Shown in pieces: positions 47,201 to 61,119 of a DNA stretch of 64,000 nt (the stretch's first letter is position 1; every line of letters starts with the position of its first letter). The notes under the pieces were generated by a model. It saw nothing but the letters and a program-made list of their open reading frames with translations, had not been told where the DNA came from and searched no databases. Source of the DNA: Excoecaria cochinchinensis (taxonomy: Eukaryota > Streptophyta > Magnoliopsida > Malpighiales > Euphorbiaceae); contig CANTUQ010000161.1 in the NCBI GenBank assembly GCA_947683425.1, positions 372,001 through 436,000 on the forward strand. The letters are read 5' to 3'. The position numbers and the translations under genes are program-made.

Positions 47201-47969
47201 TGTATGAAAGTGTGTATTTTATTATTGTAATCTAAATGCCTTGTTGATTGAAGAAATTATCTAATAATGCAACTGCTAGGAAAGATGTGTGAAATGAATT
47301 GTGGAAACCGAAAGGAAAGTGAATAAGTGCACAAAGTGACATGTACATGATGTGAAAAAAGGTGTGTATGTGTATAATTGATTTGTTAATATTGATATGC
47401 AAAGTAAGTGGCTATTTTGACACTCTCCTTGAAAATATCTAATTTGTTATTCTTAGTATAATTATATTTTCTATATTATGCTTTTCTTTGAACTTAATCG
47501 ACGGCCATTCTTAGTGGTTGTCCATATTTATGTGTTTCCCACTAAGCTTTATGCTTAGCATGGATTTTCTCTTAATCCGTGTAGGTACTATTGATCGGAT
47601 CATTTGAGAGTTTTCCGCAGCAGTCCAGGCCAATGCAAGAACTATGAAGAGGTTTTAAGATAGAATTTATATAGTCTTCAGAATGTATGCAAGATTTGTA
47701 ATTTTAAATTATAAGTTTTGTAAAAGTAATATTGGTTATGTAAAAGATCTATCTATAGTAAATTATGAAGAAGTTTACTTTATAATGTGAATGTGTAATG
47801 AATTTATGGTTAACAATAATGTGTTGTTGAAAACGAAAGAAATTTGATGACTCATATTTCGGCTTAAAGTTTTATAAGTTTTACATGTTTGCTTCTGTAA
47901 TGCCCTTGACCGTCGTCGTGGACCACCGGTTCACGGTATGGTTACTACGTACGGGTAAGGGGTGTTACA
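44221..47969 (+). mobile_element. Solo LTR D1 (3749 bp), TSD TTCTA
   Basis: TGTAACACCCCGAATATG to GGTAAGGGGTGTTACA, with TTCTA at 44216-44220 and 47970-47974. It is the same family as D2 and carries GTCGCG-NN-CGCGAC palindromes at 45609, 46528, 46561 and 46579, and the conserved block at 45996-46070. The 121-codon ORF at 44814-45179 has no recognisable domain and is most likely chance. Confidence 0.9.
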
Positions 47970-47974
47970 TTCTA

Positions 47975-50272
47975 GGCATCCGGAAGAGAAAAATATTTTA
48001 TTTAACTATAGGGTCGCACGAGTTTAAAGGAGTCTAGTGATGAAATTTGGAATAAAACTGAGGTCAAATAGGTTCTTAAAAGTCAAAAAGAAATAAAGCC
48101 TCTGGTTTGGTACAAATAGTAACTAAGTTGACCAAAGATTTGACCCAATTTTTAAAAATAGTAAATGGTCTCTAAAAATTATTTTAAGAGTATGGGTGGA
48201 ATTAGAATAATATTTAGGAATTTTTTACAGTCACACTGAAATTAGCTAATCGGACAGGTTTAAGTGAACCGGACCGGAAATGGACTTTGATTGAGCTAAA
48301 ATTTTACACGAAGGCTAAATTATGTATTTTAAGAATTATGGAATTAATTTTGGGAGAAAATAAATTTGGGAAGTGATAAAAATCATTTTGAATTGGAAAA
48401 TGGACTTAGAAACAAAAAATGGGCTTAAATGGGTTGGACCACTTTGGTTGGACCAAGCCCATCCCATTTACTCACCTATAAATACCTTATAGATCATGTT
48501 TCTCTAGAGAAATCTCCATTTTTGGAGCTGCCTCTTCTCTCTTCTTCTTAGGCCGAATTCTCCTCTATTGTTCTTCCACTAAATTTCTTCAATTCTTCTC
48601 AAATTTCTCCCTAAATCCAAGCCTCCTAAGTAAAGTTCAGCTCCGTTACAATCTAGTGGTGTGTTTAAAGTTCATTTGAAGTGTTAGAGGTGGGAAAAAT
48701 CAAGTATTGAAAGTTAGGGCATAAATTGAGGTTCTAAAGGAAAAGAAAAGTTCTCCAAGACTAAGAGTAAGGATAAGGAAGCTTGAGAGGTGTAGACCAA
48801 GAATACAAGGTTAGTGGATACAATATCCTTTATTTTCCATGAATTTTATTTATGTTTAAGTTTATGTGCATGATGGAATTGTGTGAACTATGCATGTATA
48901 ATTGAAATAAATGTTATAGACATATTAGTGGAGGTTAGAAATGATATTTTGAGTGATTAAAATTAAAAGAATAAATTTGTAGGAAGAAACCTAATGTTGG
49001 CCGAATGGTTTTCTTAACTTTAACATGGATTATTTTAAGGTTGAATGATATTTAAGTATGTATTTAAGCAAATTTTCATGTAATTAAGTTAATTAAATGA
49101 TAAAATGAAGGAAATTAGATTTGTATGAAAATCACAAGTTATGGCCAAATGGTTATACATGGTATAATATGGTGTACTTTGTTAATTTAATGAATATTAG
49201 ACTATAAAAAGAGTATAAATTAAAATAGAATATATAATAAGATATTTGGAATTTTTAGATTATTAATGAATATAAATTGTGTTGAAAATTGTATTTGTAT
49301 TAAGCGAATATTAGAGAACAAGTTATGTTTAAGTAAAGAAATGATATAAATGTGATTACGATAAAATAATAAGTAAAATGGAATTGAATTTAATGGAAAA
49401 GAAATTAAGTGTATGAACGGTAGTGAAATAAACAAGTAGTATGTGATTATAGAACGATCATTAAATAATAATAATATATATAAGTATAACAAAGAAATAA
49501 AAGGTAAAGTATGTATGTTCATGTATTTGAAATAGGAAATTGAATTATGTTTAAGAATAAAAAGTAAATATGAAGCATTAAGGAAATGAGGTATGTTGAT
49601 TGTTGCCCTTAGTATATTGGTAGAGAATCACTAGTATCGGATATAGTTGGCTAGCCATAGGGACATCTACACCGCAGTTCGAGTCATAGCAACTCGTATG
49701 TGTAGGCCAATGTCAGTCTACTATGTATGGCATTATGCCATTATGGCTTAAGGAATCGATGGATTATTTTTATGACTCAGAGTAGTGATCCTTAGTGATC
49801 ATTTACACTTATGGCACCCAAAGTAATGATCCCTAGTGGTCATTTACTCTTATGGCTCCCAGAGTAGTAATCCCTAATGATTACTTACTCTTATGGCTCC
49901 AGAGTTAGTGGTCCCTAGTGATCACTATCTCTTATGGCTCTTCGTCCCGTGTATCTGGTTTAGAGATTTCTACTGGATAAATACTAGGGGCAAATTAAGG
50001 AAAATTGAATAAAATGAATATATATGAAATAATAAGAAAAATAAAATGAACACAGACTAAATTGTAAAGATTTAAAAGTATTAAGGTCAAAATGGTAATT
50101 TTTTTCTATAGTGAGAGAAAATAAGATAATTATAGAAATTAAGTAATTAATTGGTTATAAAGGTAATAAGATCAATAAATAAGAATAAAGTGTGAAAATA
50201 CACATAAGACATAGTTGAGGGACTAAACAGTAATTCTACATGTTGAATAATAAATTAAGTATAAATAGGGAT
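47975..50272 (+). other. C1 LTR body, no gene
   Basis: Promoter, leader, AT-rich body, then the TTGCCCTTAGTA...GAGTCATAGCAACTCG block (49605-49700) and four similar units near 49760-49950 with CCCTAGTGATCA-type words, then the start of the degenerate array. ORFs are unsupported. Confidence 0.6.
48475..48486 (+). promoter_or_regulatory. TATA box of LTR C1
   Basis: CCTATAAATACC, followed 25-45 bp later by TCTCTAGAGAAATC and a pyrimidine-rich leader. The same arrangement is found in C2 and C3. Confidence 0.6.
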
Positions 50273-50968
50273 TGTAGTGGCTTGAATACCGGTCTAGAAG
50301 TAATTAGTGATGCCTACAGTGAATTAAGTGTGAATTAGAGGTCAGAGGAACGATCAGAGTGTTCATATTTATAGTAGCGTCCTGAATAAAGTAAGTTTCA
50401 CATATAGCAAACTCGGGTCAACTGACCTTGGGACAGTTATATAGTGGAAATTGACAGCAGATGCTGGAAAATTTTTATTTGGTAAAATCTATTTGTGGAT
50501 TGTCAGGAGTGTAGTGGTATAATTTGGAGTGAAAACAAGGTCAGATAGGGATCCGAAAGTCAAACTGAAGTTGGCTTCTAGTTCGATTCAATTGAACCAG
50601 GGTATGACTGAGATTTGACCGAAATTTTAAAAATTGTTAGTGAGCTCTAAAGGGTGTAGTGTGGGGAGTGTAAAGGCATAAAATAATTTTTAGAAACTTT
50701 TGATAGAATTAGAATGATGTTTTACGGCAAAATCGAACAGGTTTGAATCGGACCGGGTTAAGTGAACCAGACCTCAAATGGACTCCGATTGAGCTAAAAA
50801 TTTGCAGGGAGGCTATTTTATATGTTTTAAAATGACGGAATTTGTTAGAAGTGACAATAAGTTGAGGAACACATAGATGTCTTGAAACAGTGAAAATTTA
50901 CCGAAAAATCGAAATTTTGGTTCAAATCGGTCGGACCACTTCGGTTGGACCGGTTCGGTTCAATTACA

Positions 50969-50980
50969 CTATATATAAGA
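50969..50980 (+). promoter_or_regulatory. TATA box of LTR C2
   Basis: CTATATATAAGA followed by TGTCTAGAGAAATCC, parallel to C1. Confidence 0.6.
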
Positions 50981-51889
50981 GACGGGGAGGCCAGATTTGT
51001 CTAGAGAAATCCATCCCCCACCGCCTCTCATCTTCTTCCTCAAGGCCGAACTCACTTCTCCATCTTTTCCTTCATTTTTCTTCACTTCTCCAATTTCTCC
51101 CCAAATCTTAGCCTCCTAAACAAACTTCAGCTCCTCTGTAACATGAAGACAGTAATTGGAGTCCATTTGGAGCATTAGAAGTGGGATTTTCAAGTGTGCA
51201 AGGTTTTGGGTGAAATTTGAGGTAAGAGATTAGGTGTTTTTAATTGGGTTTATTGGTCCCTATAGGGGTTTTCAAGGGTGTAGAGTTCATTTATGATGTT
51301 AGTTTGTAAAAAGAAAGCATGGTTTTGATGTTATGAGGTTGTTTGAATTCGGTACCATAGGTACACAATGTGAGGAGGAGATTTCTTGAGCCAAAGGAAA
51401 GGAAAAAGAAGCTTAAGGGAGTGTAGAGCACGAAAATTGAGGTTTGTGGTTACACAATCCCTTTATTTCCATTGATTTAAGTTGAATATTAGGTTCTGTT
51501 TAAGTGTGAATATGTGATTAAGGCATGATTTGTAACACCCTTATACCTGTAAATGATATGGATACCAGATGTCACAACATTGTACTAACAAACACTACAA
51601 TGCACTCGACAGTTCTTGCAGAAATATTTTTTTTTCACTAATAACAAACACAAAAATGCATATATACAAAAACTTAATAGTACACTAACATACAAACCAC
51701 ATACTTATACCATATACCATTACTTCTCTTAACTGCGGTCGTATACATGCCATGCCAAACCTTCTATCCCTGCTGTCGATCATTTCTTCTGTTGTCTCTA
51801 CATCTTCGGCCACGTTAAAACTAACACAACCTACTCACATTAACAATTTACGCGCTGAGCATTAAAAATGCCCAGTAGTGGATACATAT

Positions 51890-54475
51890 CCTAAATTTTC
51901 CATAACCAAATCTATATGCATGCACACACAAGCTTATTTCTGAAATCCCATCTTTTTAACATTAATTATTTGCTTTGGTTATTTATCATTCTTATATCCT
52001 TTATTGTCTCAACTATCATTGTTCTTTAACATCACTTTATCGTTATTATTTCTATTGTTAGTATGTTTATTATGTGCACTAATAATCTTAATAATTGTAA
52101 TACTACATTCGGTCAATCAATTAACAATCAATTTCATTAATAATCCTTATTATTACTTTTTCTATATTTATAATTTTGGATTCCTTCCCTTTTCTTTATC
52201 TTACCTTATTTAATTACAGTCTAAATTCGGACACTGAGTTGTTTACTGAATCACTTATTAACATCGTCATCACTTTCAATATTAGTGACACTGATTTACC
52301 ACTTCCTTTATGTCCTTAACACTTCTTTTACTTTTCTTATATTAATCACACTAACTCTTTTGCGATACAAGGATACATCAATATTTTACACTTTATTCAA
52401 ATCTTATATAGTTTACTTAATTTCATTTAACTGTATTTCGATTTAAACCTACGAATTATTAATGCTAGAGAGTACCAATTACTGACTTATTTGGGCATTT
52501 ATTATTTCTATCATTATCCTTTTATTATATTTCTCTCGATTAACGCTATTACCATTATTAACGATATTTTTATCAATCTTTATTTTACACTAACAATTCT
52601 ATATACATTTACATTAATATCGATTTTTTTTTATTATTAATGCATTAACCACTTTCACTACAATCAATTATACGATTAATCTTTGCAGTGTTCATTATTC
52701 TCTTCCATTTTATCCTTACCTTACAAATTACATTGCTATTTGTTACTATTATCTTTCTATTTATCATTTCTCACTAATATTTATTTAAATGTTTTTACTA
52801 TATTTTATTTGACAACTATACAATTTACTTTATTTGTCCTTTTTAATACTATTTAATAGTCATGCACTATAATTTAAATTCACTAAAGTCTTTATAAAAA
52901 TCTTACTATAAATATTTTACAGTTTAGTCTCCCACACTTAGCATGATTACGAATTTACCCTTATATTTCATTTTATTAACATTATCATTATTATTATTAT
53001 TCTCATTATTAGTTTTATTAATTTCTATTATCACTTCTTAACTTACAAACATATAACCAATTCAATGTTCTTATAATTTCACTTAGTAGTCCATTTCCTT
53101 ATCAATTTACCTTTAAATCCTAACCTTAGCCTTATTATGGTCAATTACATTTAAATCCCTTCTTTTTCATTTTTTTTACAATAATTCCACTAATTTACCT
53201 TTCTACCCATTTTTGCCACTTAGTTATAATTACATCATTATCTTAAACTTAATTAAGTCACACACACATTCATAGTCATTATATATATATATATAAATCA
53301 GTTAAAAACCATTATACGTTTAATAATCATTCATACAACAATAATCTATAATTCTTAATTATACATTCACTAATTACCAATTACGCGTTTATTACTTGTA
53401 TCATTGAATAATTATACTTTAATCCCTTAATTTCCTCATATTCACAAAACTGCTACTACTTAATTCCATTATTTCATTTATTTATTATTTGGCGTACAAT
53501 TTACCATTTAGTCCTTACCATAACATTCTAAATCAAATTACACTTTAGTTCTTGTCTTACCCTTAAATTCCAATTTTACCTTTCCAATTCACTATAATTA
53601 CAATTATGCCACTAATAAATCCGAATTTCACTTTAAATTTATTATTATTATATTCTATTAAATCATTAACCATATTTAACCAATAAATTTATCAATTTAA
53701 TTACATAATCACTCATTAAATCACATTATTCACTATTTACATTTTAATCCTTTAATTAAACTTACCATTTCATTAATTACATTTAAGTCCTTAATCTTTT
53801 TCCTTAATTTCTAATTATGTCCACACCTTTTCCATTAATTCCATCCATGTCCCACTTTTACAATAATTCCATTTATGTCCCTCCTTTTCAATAATTCCAT
53901 TCATGTCCTCATTTTCTACTTAATTACCAAAATACCCTTAAATATACTTAATTTACAATTTTAACCTTACTTATTCTTATTTTCCATTTTTACCCTTTTG
54001 TTTATTCTTAATTACCAAATTGCCCTTCCTTACACTTAAATTCCACTTTTAACCTTATAAATTTACCAAATTACACATTAGTCCCTAATATACCACTTTT
54101 ATACCAAATTACCATTTTAACCTTATATTTTGTCCAAATTACCCTTAAACTTTCCATTTATTCCATTTTAGTCCCATTTTCACTCATTTTCATATATATT
54201 ACTATTTTAATCAATTTTATCACATAATTACCATTATGCCCCTAAATTTTTATTAAATTAAAATATTGCCCTTAAAGTACCTTTTTCTAAGTCAAATATC
54301 ATTTTCAATCCTTATCTTATCTTATCTCATCTCTATCCTTATCATTATCGTGTCTTTATTCTTATTCTTAATTACATGTATAACCATCTAATCTTTTATT
54401 AAATTCCTTTTTACACTTTTTCACTATATACCACAATAAATTTCTTTTTAGTCAATTTCTTTCAACTTCTGCCCC
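51890..54475 (-). repeat. Expanded degenerate array in C3
   Basis: About 2.6 kb of variations on ATTACCATTTTAGTCCTTA and AATTCCATTTATGTCCC (minus sense GGGACTAAAATGGTAAT). The homologous zone is about 0.6 kb in C2 (59893-60500) and about 1 kb in C1 (49985-50272 plus 61519-62268). Confidence 0.7.
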
Positions 54476-55195
54476 TAGTAACATCCAGTAGAAAATCTAC
54501 TGATCGAATATGCAGGACGTGGATCCCATAGATCCACTACACTATAGAATTATCCCCAAATGAATCATTCAATACTGCACTACACTACACTATACACTAA
54601 AATCACTGAACACTGTATTGAGATAGACCATCATTGGCTTATTAATAGCAAGTCGCCATGACTCGTACCACAGTGTGGAATCTCTATGGCTAGCCAATTA
54701 TATCCTGGACTAGATTTCACTACCAGACCACTACTAAGGGCAATATATCATTAAAATTCACTTAAATCTCACATTATGCCAATATACACATTTCGGCCAA
54801 GACATCATTTTCACTTATAATTTTGCATACACACTCACTTATCATTATTTAACAATTTTATGCCATTACATGTAATTAAACATCAAAATACACAATAGAA
54901 ATCCATCATGTTCAATTCGGCCAAGGTATCACTTTTTCACTATGTTCCTATTTAATTCATTTAATCACTTAAACATTCCATTTACATGTTATACTCATTA
55001 TAAATACCAATTATATGCCTTATTTCACAACATATCTCATTATTTTCTTTAATAACCCATTTGGCCAAACCTATATAAATTCATTATACTTATTTTTCAT
55101 TCCTTTAATTATTCCATCATACACTACACAAATTATACACATTATAAACACCATTTATATGCCATAAACATCTAATATACCTTATTGTGACGCGC

Positions 55196-56239
55196 GCCGG
55201 ATCCCCGCGGCCGCCCGTTCGGACCGCCCGCACGTGGGCGATCGGGGCAATTATGGGTCCGTCAACAGCTTGCGATAAATCGCAAGTGCGTCTATGTTGG
55301 GCAACAAAGAGGTTTCATGGAGTCGCCACCCAATAGAACATTGGGAAAGTTTCTCTCACATCGGAGAGCCTAAGACTTGCGCACTTTATCCATGTTGGGC
55401 CATGAGGCCTAGGATTAACGTCTAAGTCTCGTGACACAAGAGGTGTCTTGGAGGATAACCTCTAGCCTCTTGAGCCCAAAGATCAGAGCAGGGTTCGGGA
55501 CTTCTCATTTATTCGTACCTTGATTAAGTTTACAATTGAGTTTTGAATTTATTAGTTCGCTCTCTCTCCACACAATGCAAGTTTGGTTAAAGCACAATTT
55601 ATTCATTCAAGAGCACAAAATAAAATAGCATTAAAGCGTAAAATAAATTTACAATAATACTAGGAGCGGAATACAACTCCCATTTATAAATGTACTATAC
55701 ATGCATAAAACGGGTTATTCATTTATTTTGAGGACTTTGGTCCCCGCGTGTGTTTATTATGGAAAACGATTTTTATGTGATGATTTTATTGGGTAAAATA
55801 GGACATTGGTCCAAGTTTTATTTAGCAAACATTCTATTTAGTAGAAAACATTCGTGTGGTGGTTCTTTTAAACACGGTCGAAAAATCATTTATTATTACA
55901 AACCACAAATACATACAATAATATAAAATTACATATTTCTAAATAAATAAATAAATAAATGAATACATAAATAAATAACTAAATTCTAACAATAATCAAT
56001 AATGATAATAATAATAATGCATAAAATTAAATAATCACAAATCAATTATCAATATATTAACAATAATAAAATTAACATAAAATCATCATGAATTAGCAAA
56101 TACTAAAATAAACAAATAATAATTAAACAACAATCATCAAATAATATTCACAATCAATAATAACTTTAATAATAAACAAATAATTAACAATTAATTAATA
56201 ATAATAATAATATTAATAAATCAGAAATTAAATAAATAA

Positions 56240-56310
<71 letters not shown>

Positions 56311-56340
56311 CAGAATAATGAATAAATATAATAATAATAT

Positions 56341-56374
<34 letters not shown>

Positions 56375-56411
56375 GAAATTAAATAAATAAATATAATAAA
56401 AACAGAAATTA

Positions 56412-56444
<33 letters not shown>

Positions 56445-57542
56445 AATAACAAAAATCAAATAAATATATATAATAATAATAATATTAATAATAATATTAA
56501 TAAACAGAAATTATAAATAAATATTAATAATAATAATAATAATAAATAAATAATAATATTAATTAATATTAATTAATAATATATTAAAATAAATAAATAA
56601 ATAATGGGCTTACCGGATTTAGGTCGCCGGAGATTGGCCGGAGCGGTGGTTAACGGCACCGCCAACACCGGACGGTAGATCGCCTCGTTGGGAGTCCAGA
56701 TCCGGCGTCCACGCGCCGATCGGAGGTCCACCGTCGCCGGAAAACGCGATAAAGCGGTCCGGGTCCTTCTCCCTCACGCGCCGGCTGCCGGAGTCCGATG
56801 GAGAAGCGGCGGCGACGACTGGGTGCGCCCGGATGTGGTGGTTCTCCCGGTGGGGCGCGTGCCTGAATCCGGCGTCAGAGGTGGCCGGCGGAGGCGACGC
56901 CTTCTCCCTCTCTCCTTTCTCCTTTTTCTTCTCTCCGGTCCGGCGTTTGGTTGGCCTGGGTCTGCTCTTCCTCTCTTCTTTCCTTTCTTTTTCTTTCCTT
57001 TTTCTTTCGTTTTCTTTCTTTCTTTTGCTTGCTCTCTTTTCTTTTCTTTCTCTTTCTTTTGATCTGCCACCCCCCCTCCTAATTTCCTCCTTTCTTTTCT
57101 TTTTATACACCCTTAATTAGGGCTAAGGGCACAAGAATAATTTCCTCCATAATTCCCTCCTTTTTCCTTTTTCATTTTATACTTTAATTAATTTAATTCT
57201 AATAACACACATACATACATATTAATTAAACTAACACATAATATAATTAAACATTACATATTAACACATTAATTCATTAATCTACTTAATATATAATTTA
57301 TCTAATTAATTAAACATTCTATATTTTAACTAATTAATTAACTAATTAATCTTTAATTTTACATGCATTTTAATTAATACAATAATATTGACTAATTAAT
57401 TAACTAATAACATTAACTAATTAATTTTACACATACACATATTTATATATTTATTATATATATATATTTTTTTTGGAGGGAATAATCAAGGATAAAAATC
57501 ACAATTTTCATTTTATGCCGGACTCGGGACCCGGTGTCTACA
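55196..57542 (-). mobile_element. Tat-type solo LTR E (2347 bp), TSD CTTAT
   Basis: Plus strand TGTGACGCGCGCCGGATCC to CCCGGTGTCTACA, with CTTAT at 55191-55195 and 57543-57547. The ends and GGACATTGGTCC word match the other Tat LTRs. It contains a TAA microsatellite and a GC-rich/purine-rich tract (56620-57075) whose long ORFs on both strands are Arg/Lys/Glu or Phe/Ser low complexity, not genes. Confidence 0.9.
56190..56580. repeat. (TAA)n microsatellite tract in LTR E
   Basis: Long TAA/AAT runs separated by CAGAAATTAAATAAATA-like spacers repeated about four times. Confidence 0.9.
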
Positions 57543-58076
57543 CTTATGTTTTCCTTAAGTTTCCATTCGGCCTAACTTACACTTTTTATACCATAATGCT
57601 TTCATTTATTCTAAGCATATTTATTCTCTTATTTAAGCCCACTAATCATGATTATCAAGTTAGATTTAATTTTACATGCATATTTCATATACTTTATGCT
57701 TAAATATAACCTAAAATCATGTTATTTGAATGAAAAAAGAAGGATATTGTATCTACTAACCTTATTTCCTTGATCTCCACTCCTTCGGCTTCCTTTCCAT
57801 AACCTTTAACCCACGAAACAACTTCCTTCCTTTTGAAAACCTCATTTTTGAGACATAACGTTGAACACTTAGTTTTTCCCACTTATTTCACTTCAAATGA
57901 GCTTTTGAGACCATCATCAATGAAAAAAGAGGCTAGATTTTACTTAGGAGGGTTGGATTTGGTGAAACTTAGGAGAGAGAAATGAAGAAATCATGGAAGA
58001 ATGGAGAAAAATCCATTCGGCCAAGAAGAGGAAGAAGAAGGGTGGAGAGAAATATGGAAAATAGGAGATTTTTCTG

Positions 58077-58087
58077 CCTTATATAGG
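58077..58087 (-). promoter_or_regulatory. TATA box of LTR C3
   Basis: Minus strand CCTATATAAGG, followed by CAGAAAAATCTCC; same position relative to the LTR start as in C1 and C2. Confidence 0.6.
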
Positions 58088-60681
58088 GGTCTTGAGTGGG
58101 CTTGGGCTTGGTTCAACCAACTGGGCCAACCCAAAGGCCCATTTAAGTTAATAAGCCCATTTTCCAACGCAAAATAATTTCTCTCACTTCCCAAGCTCAA
58201 TTTTACTCAAAATAAATTCTATAATTCTTAAAATATATAATTTAGCCTCCATGTAAAATTTTAACTCAATCAGAGATCGTTTCCTAGTTTGATAATTTCT
58301 TATCAGTCCGATAACTCAATTTTTTATCTCACCGTAAAATTTATTTTTCACTACTATTTAATTCTCTATAATATTTCAAGTAAATCCATGCTTTCAGATA
58401 ATTTTTTTCAGATCCATAGCTCCATTTAGAGTCCGATCAAACCTTGGTCAAACTAGTCAAACCAAAGTTAACTGGTCCAACCGGTGTGGTTCACTAATTG
58501 AACCGATTCGGTTTGTTTTTCATCCTTAACATCATTTTCACTCTTAATAGCCCATTTGACCTTGGTTTCATCTCAATGAGGGTCCTTATCCAGTCCGGTT
58601 CAATTAAACTGGTCCAATTCACCAATTTTTCAATGTCACTATAAATTTACTTTTTCGCTACCAAACTATTCTACACACTATTTTGAGTCTATTTATGCCT
58701 TCAGATAACTTTTTAGAGGTCATTTACTATCTTTAAAGTCTCGATCAAATTTCAGTCAAACTAGTTACTATTTGAATCGAACTAGAGGCTTTTATTCAGT
58801 TTGACTTTGAAGACCTATTTGACCTCATTTTTACTCCAAATTACATCATTAGACTCCATTTAATAGGCACTTCCCAACAGTCCAATAAAATGTTTTCCCC
58901 TACCGGCTTCCTGGCAGGTCATCCATCAGGGCTTCCCTGGCCTGAGCACGCTAAACCTTTCTTTTTTACTGTCTTTTTAGACCCAATTACTGATATTTTC
59001 ACCTGAAATTCACACTACATACTCTACAGATTTCACTGATCACTACTAACCTGGTATTCTGGCGATTACATGATTAATTAAATCTAACTTAATAATCATG
59101 ATTAGTGGGCTTAAATAAGAGTATAAATGTGCTTAGAATAAATTAAAACATTTTGGTAAGAAAACTCCAATGTTGGCCAAATGGAAACCTAAGGAAAACA
59201 TAATATATATTAAGTTTTTATGGCATATAAATGGTGATTATAGTATGTATAAATTATGTAATGTATGATAGAATGATTAAAGGATTGAAAAATGAACATA
59301 ATGAATTAATATAGTGTTGGCCGAATGGATTACTAAAGGAATTAATGAGGTATGTTGGTTAATAAGGCATGTAATTGATATTTATGAAGAATATAACATG
59401 TAAATGACATGAAAAAGTGATTAAGTAGTTAAATATGATAATGGTCGAAACTTGATGCCTTGGCCGAATATGAAATGTTAGAGTATTAATGTGTATTTTA
59501 TAATGGCATAAAATGGTGAAATATTGATGAATGATTACGTATGCAAATTTATAAGTGGAATTGAGATCATGGCCGAATTAGACATGATGAATAAATATAT
59601 GATTTAAGTGAAATTATAATGATATTTGCCCTTAGTAGTGATCTGGTAGTGAAATCTAGTTCAGGACATAATTGGCTAACCATAAGGATTCCACACCATG
59701 GTACGAGTCATGGCGACTCGCTATTGATAGGCCAATGATGGTCTGTCACAGTGTATAGTGACTAAAGCAAACAGTGTAGTGCAGTGCAGTGTTGAATGAT
59801 TCCTTTGGGGATCATTCTATAGTGTAGTGGATCTGTGGGGTCCGTGTCCCGCATATCCGGTCAGTAGATTTTCTACCGGGTATATACTAGGGGTATAATG
59901 GTAATTATGTAATAAAATCGATTAATGTAGTGGTAAATAAAAAAATGAGTGAAAATGGGACTAAATTGAAATAAATAAAAAGTTTATGGGTAAAACACTA
60001 ATTTTATAATTAATATAGGAAAATAGTGAAAATGGGATAAAAAAGTGTAATAAAAGTGATAATGAAATAAAGAATTGGTAAAATAAGGGCTAAATTGTAA
60101 TTTAGAGTAAAAATGGTAAAAAAAGGGACAAAAGGTAATTTGGTAGGTTATATAATGATTACATAGTAAAATAAGTATAAATAAGGGCATATTGGTCATT
60201 AAGTGAAAATAAGGGATATAGATGTAAATATGGAAAAGATGAGAACATAAATGGAATTAATGTAAAACTTAGGGACAAAATTGGAATTATGAAAAAATAT
60301 TAGGGACGTAAGTGAAAATAATTGAAATTGAAGGGTTAATTAAGGAATTGGTATATAAAATGTGATTAAAATGATTTAATGGGTAATTATGTTAATAATT
60401 AGACAATTTAGTGGTTAAATATAAATAATGTATTATTTAGTGTAATATAATATAATTAAGTAAATAAGAATTTAGGTAATCGAAATTTATGGATTTGTAA
60501 CCACCACTGGGCATATTAATGCTCAGTACGTAGTTTTATTTGAGTGCGTGTTGGTATGCCTTAGGAGCGGAGCAGCATACTTCAGGTGCCTTGGAGTCAG
60601 AAGCGGAGCAGCTCGAGATGTATATTTTGTTATGTATGTTTATGTTATGTAAGGATTGTTGGCATGTATATACTTATAGTA

Positions 60682-61119
60682 GGGTCAATTTCACTCATGG
60701 TCACTCAACTTATCACTTATCGCGCAAAAGTAACCGACTTTTTTTTTTCTTACTTAAATGTCACTGAACTTTTAACATTATTGCACAAAAGTCATGTTGA
60801 TCGGAATCCGGCGACGACTCTTGCCGGATTGATGACTTTTTTGCAAAAATGTTAAAAGTTCAGTAACATTTAAGTTGAAAAAAAAAAAGTTAATTACTTT
60901 TTCGAGATAAATGATAAGTCTAGTGACCGTGAGTGAAATTAATTTAAATGTAGTATTTGTTGAACTTATCAATCCGGTAAGAGTCGTCGCCGGATTCCGG
61001 TCAACATGACTTTTGTGCAATAATGTTAAAAGTTCAGTGACTTTTAAGTAAGGAAAAAAAAGTCGGTTACTTTTGCGCGATAAGTGATAAGTTGAGTGAC
61101 CATGGGTGAAATCAACCCC
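60682..61119. mobile_element. Foldback MITE (438 bp), 8-bp TSD TTATAGTA
   Basis: Left end GGGTCAATTTCACTCATGG and right end CCATGGGTGAAATCAACCCC are inverted repeats extending about 65 bp (GTCACTCAACTTATCACTTA and on). TSD TTATAGTA lies at 60674-60681 and 61120-61127. An 8-bp TSD suggests hAT-type mobilisation. Inside, each half has further inverted copies of AACTTTTAACATT and CCGGCGACGACTC words. The 75-89 codon ORFs are artefacts. Confidence 0.85.

Larger units (their letters stand above)
51531..59070 (-). mobile_element. Solo LTR C3 (inverse orientation), TSD TGATT
   Basis: Plus strand TGTAACACCCTTATACC to TTCTGGCGATTACA, flanked by TGATT at 51526-51530 and 59071-59075. Read on the minus strand it starts TGTAATCGCCAGAATACC and aligns with C1 and C2. 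Removing it restores C2 across AAGGCATGATTAATTAAATC. Without E it is 5188 bp, longer than its relatives because of an expanded array. Confidence 0.9.

Noticed and set aside
56619..57120. 163-codon Lys/Arg/Glu-rich ORF and overlapping ORFs on the other strand
   Set aside because: Low-complexity translation of the purine-rich tract in LTR E, bounded by LTR ends and a TSD.
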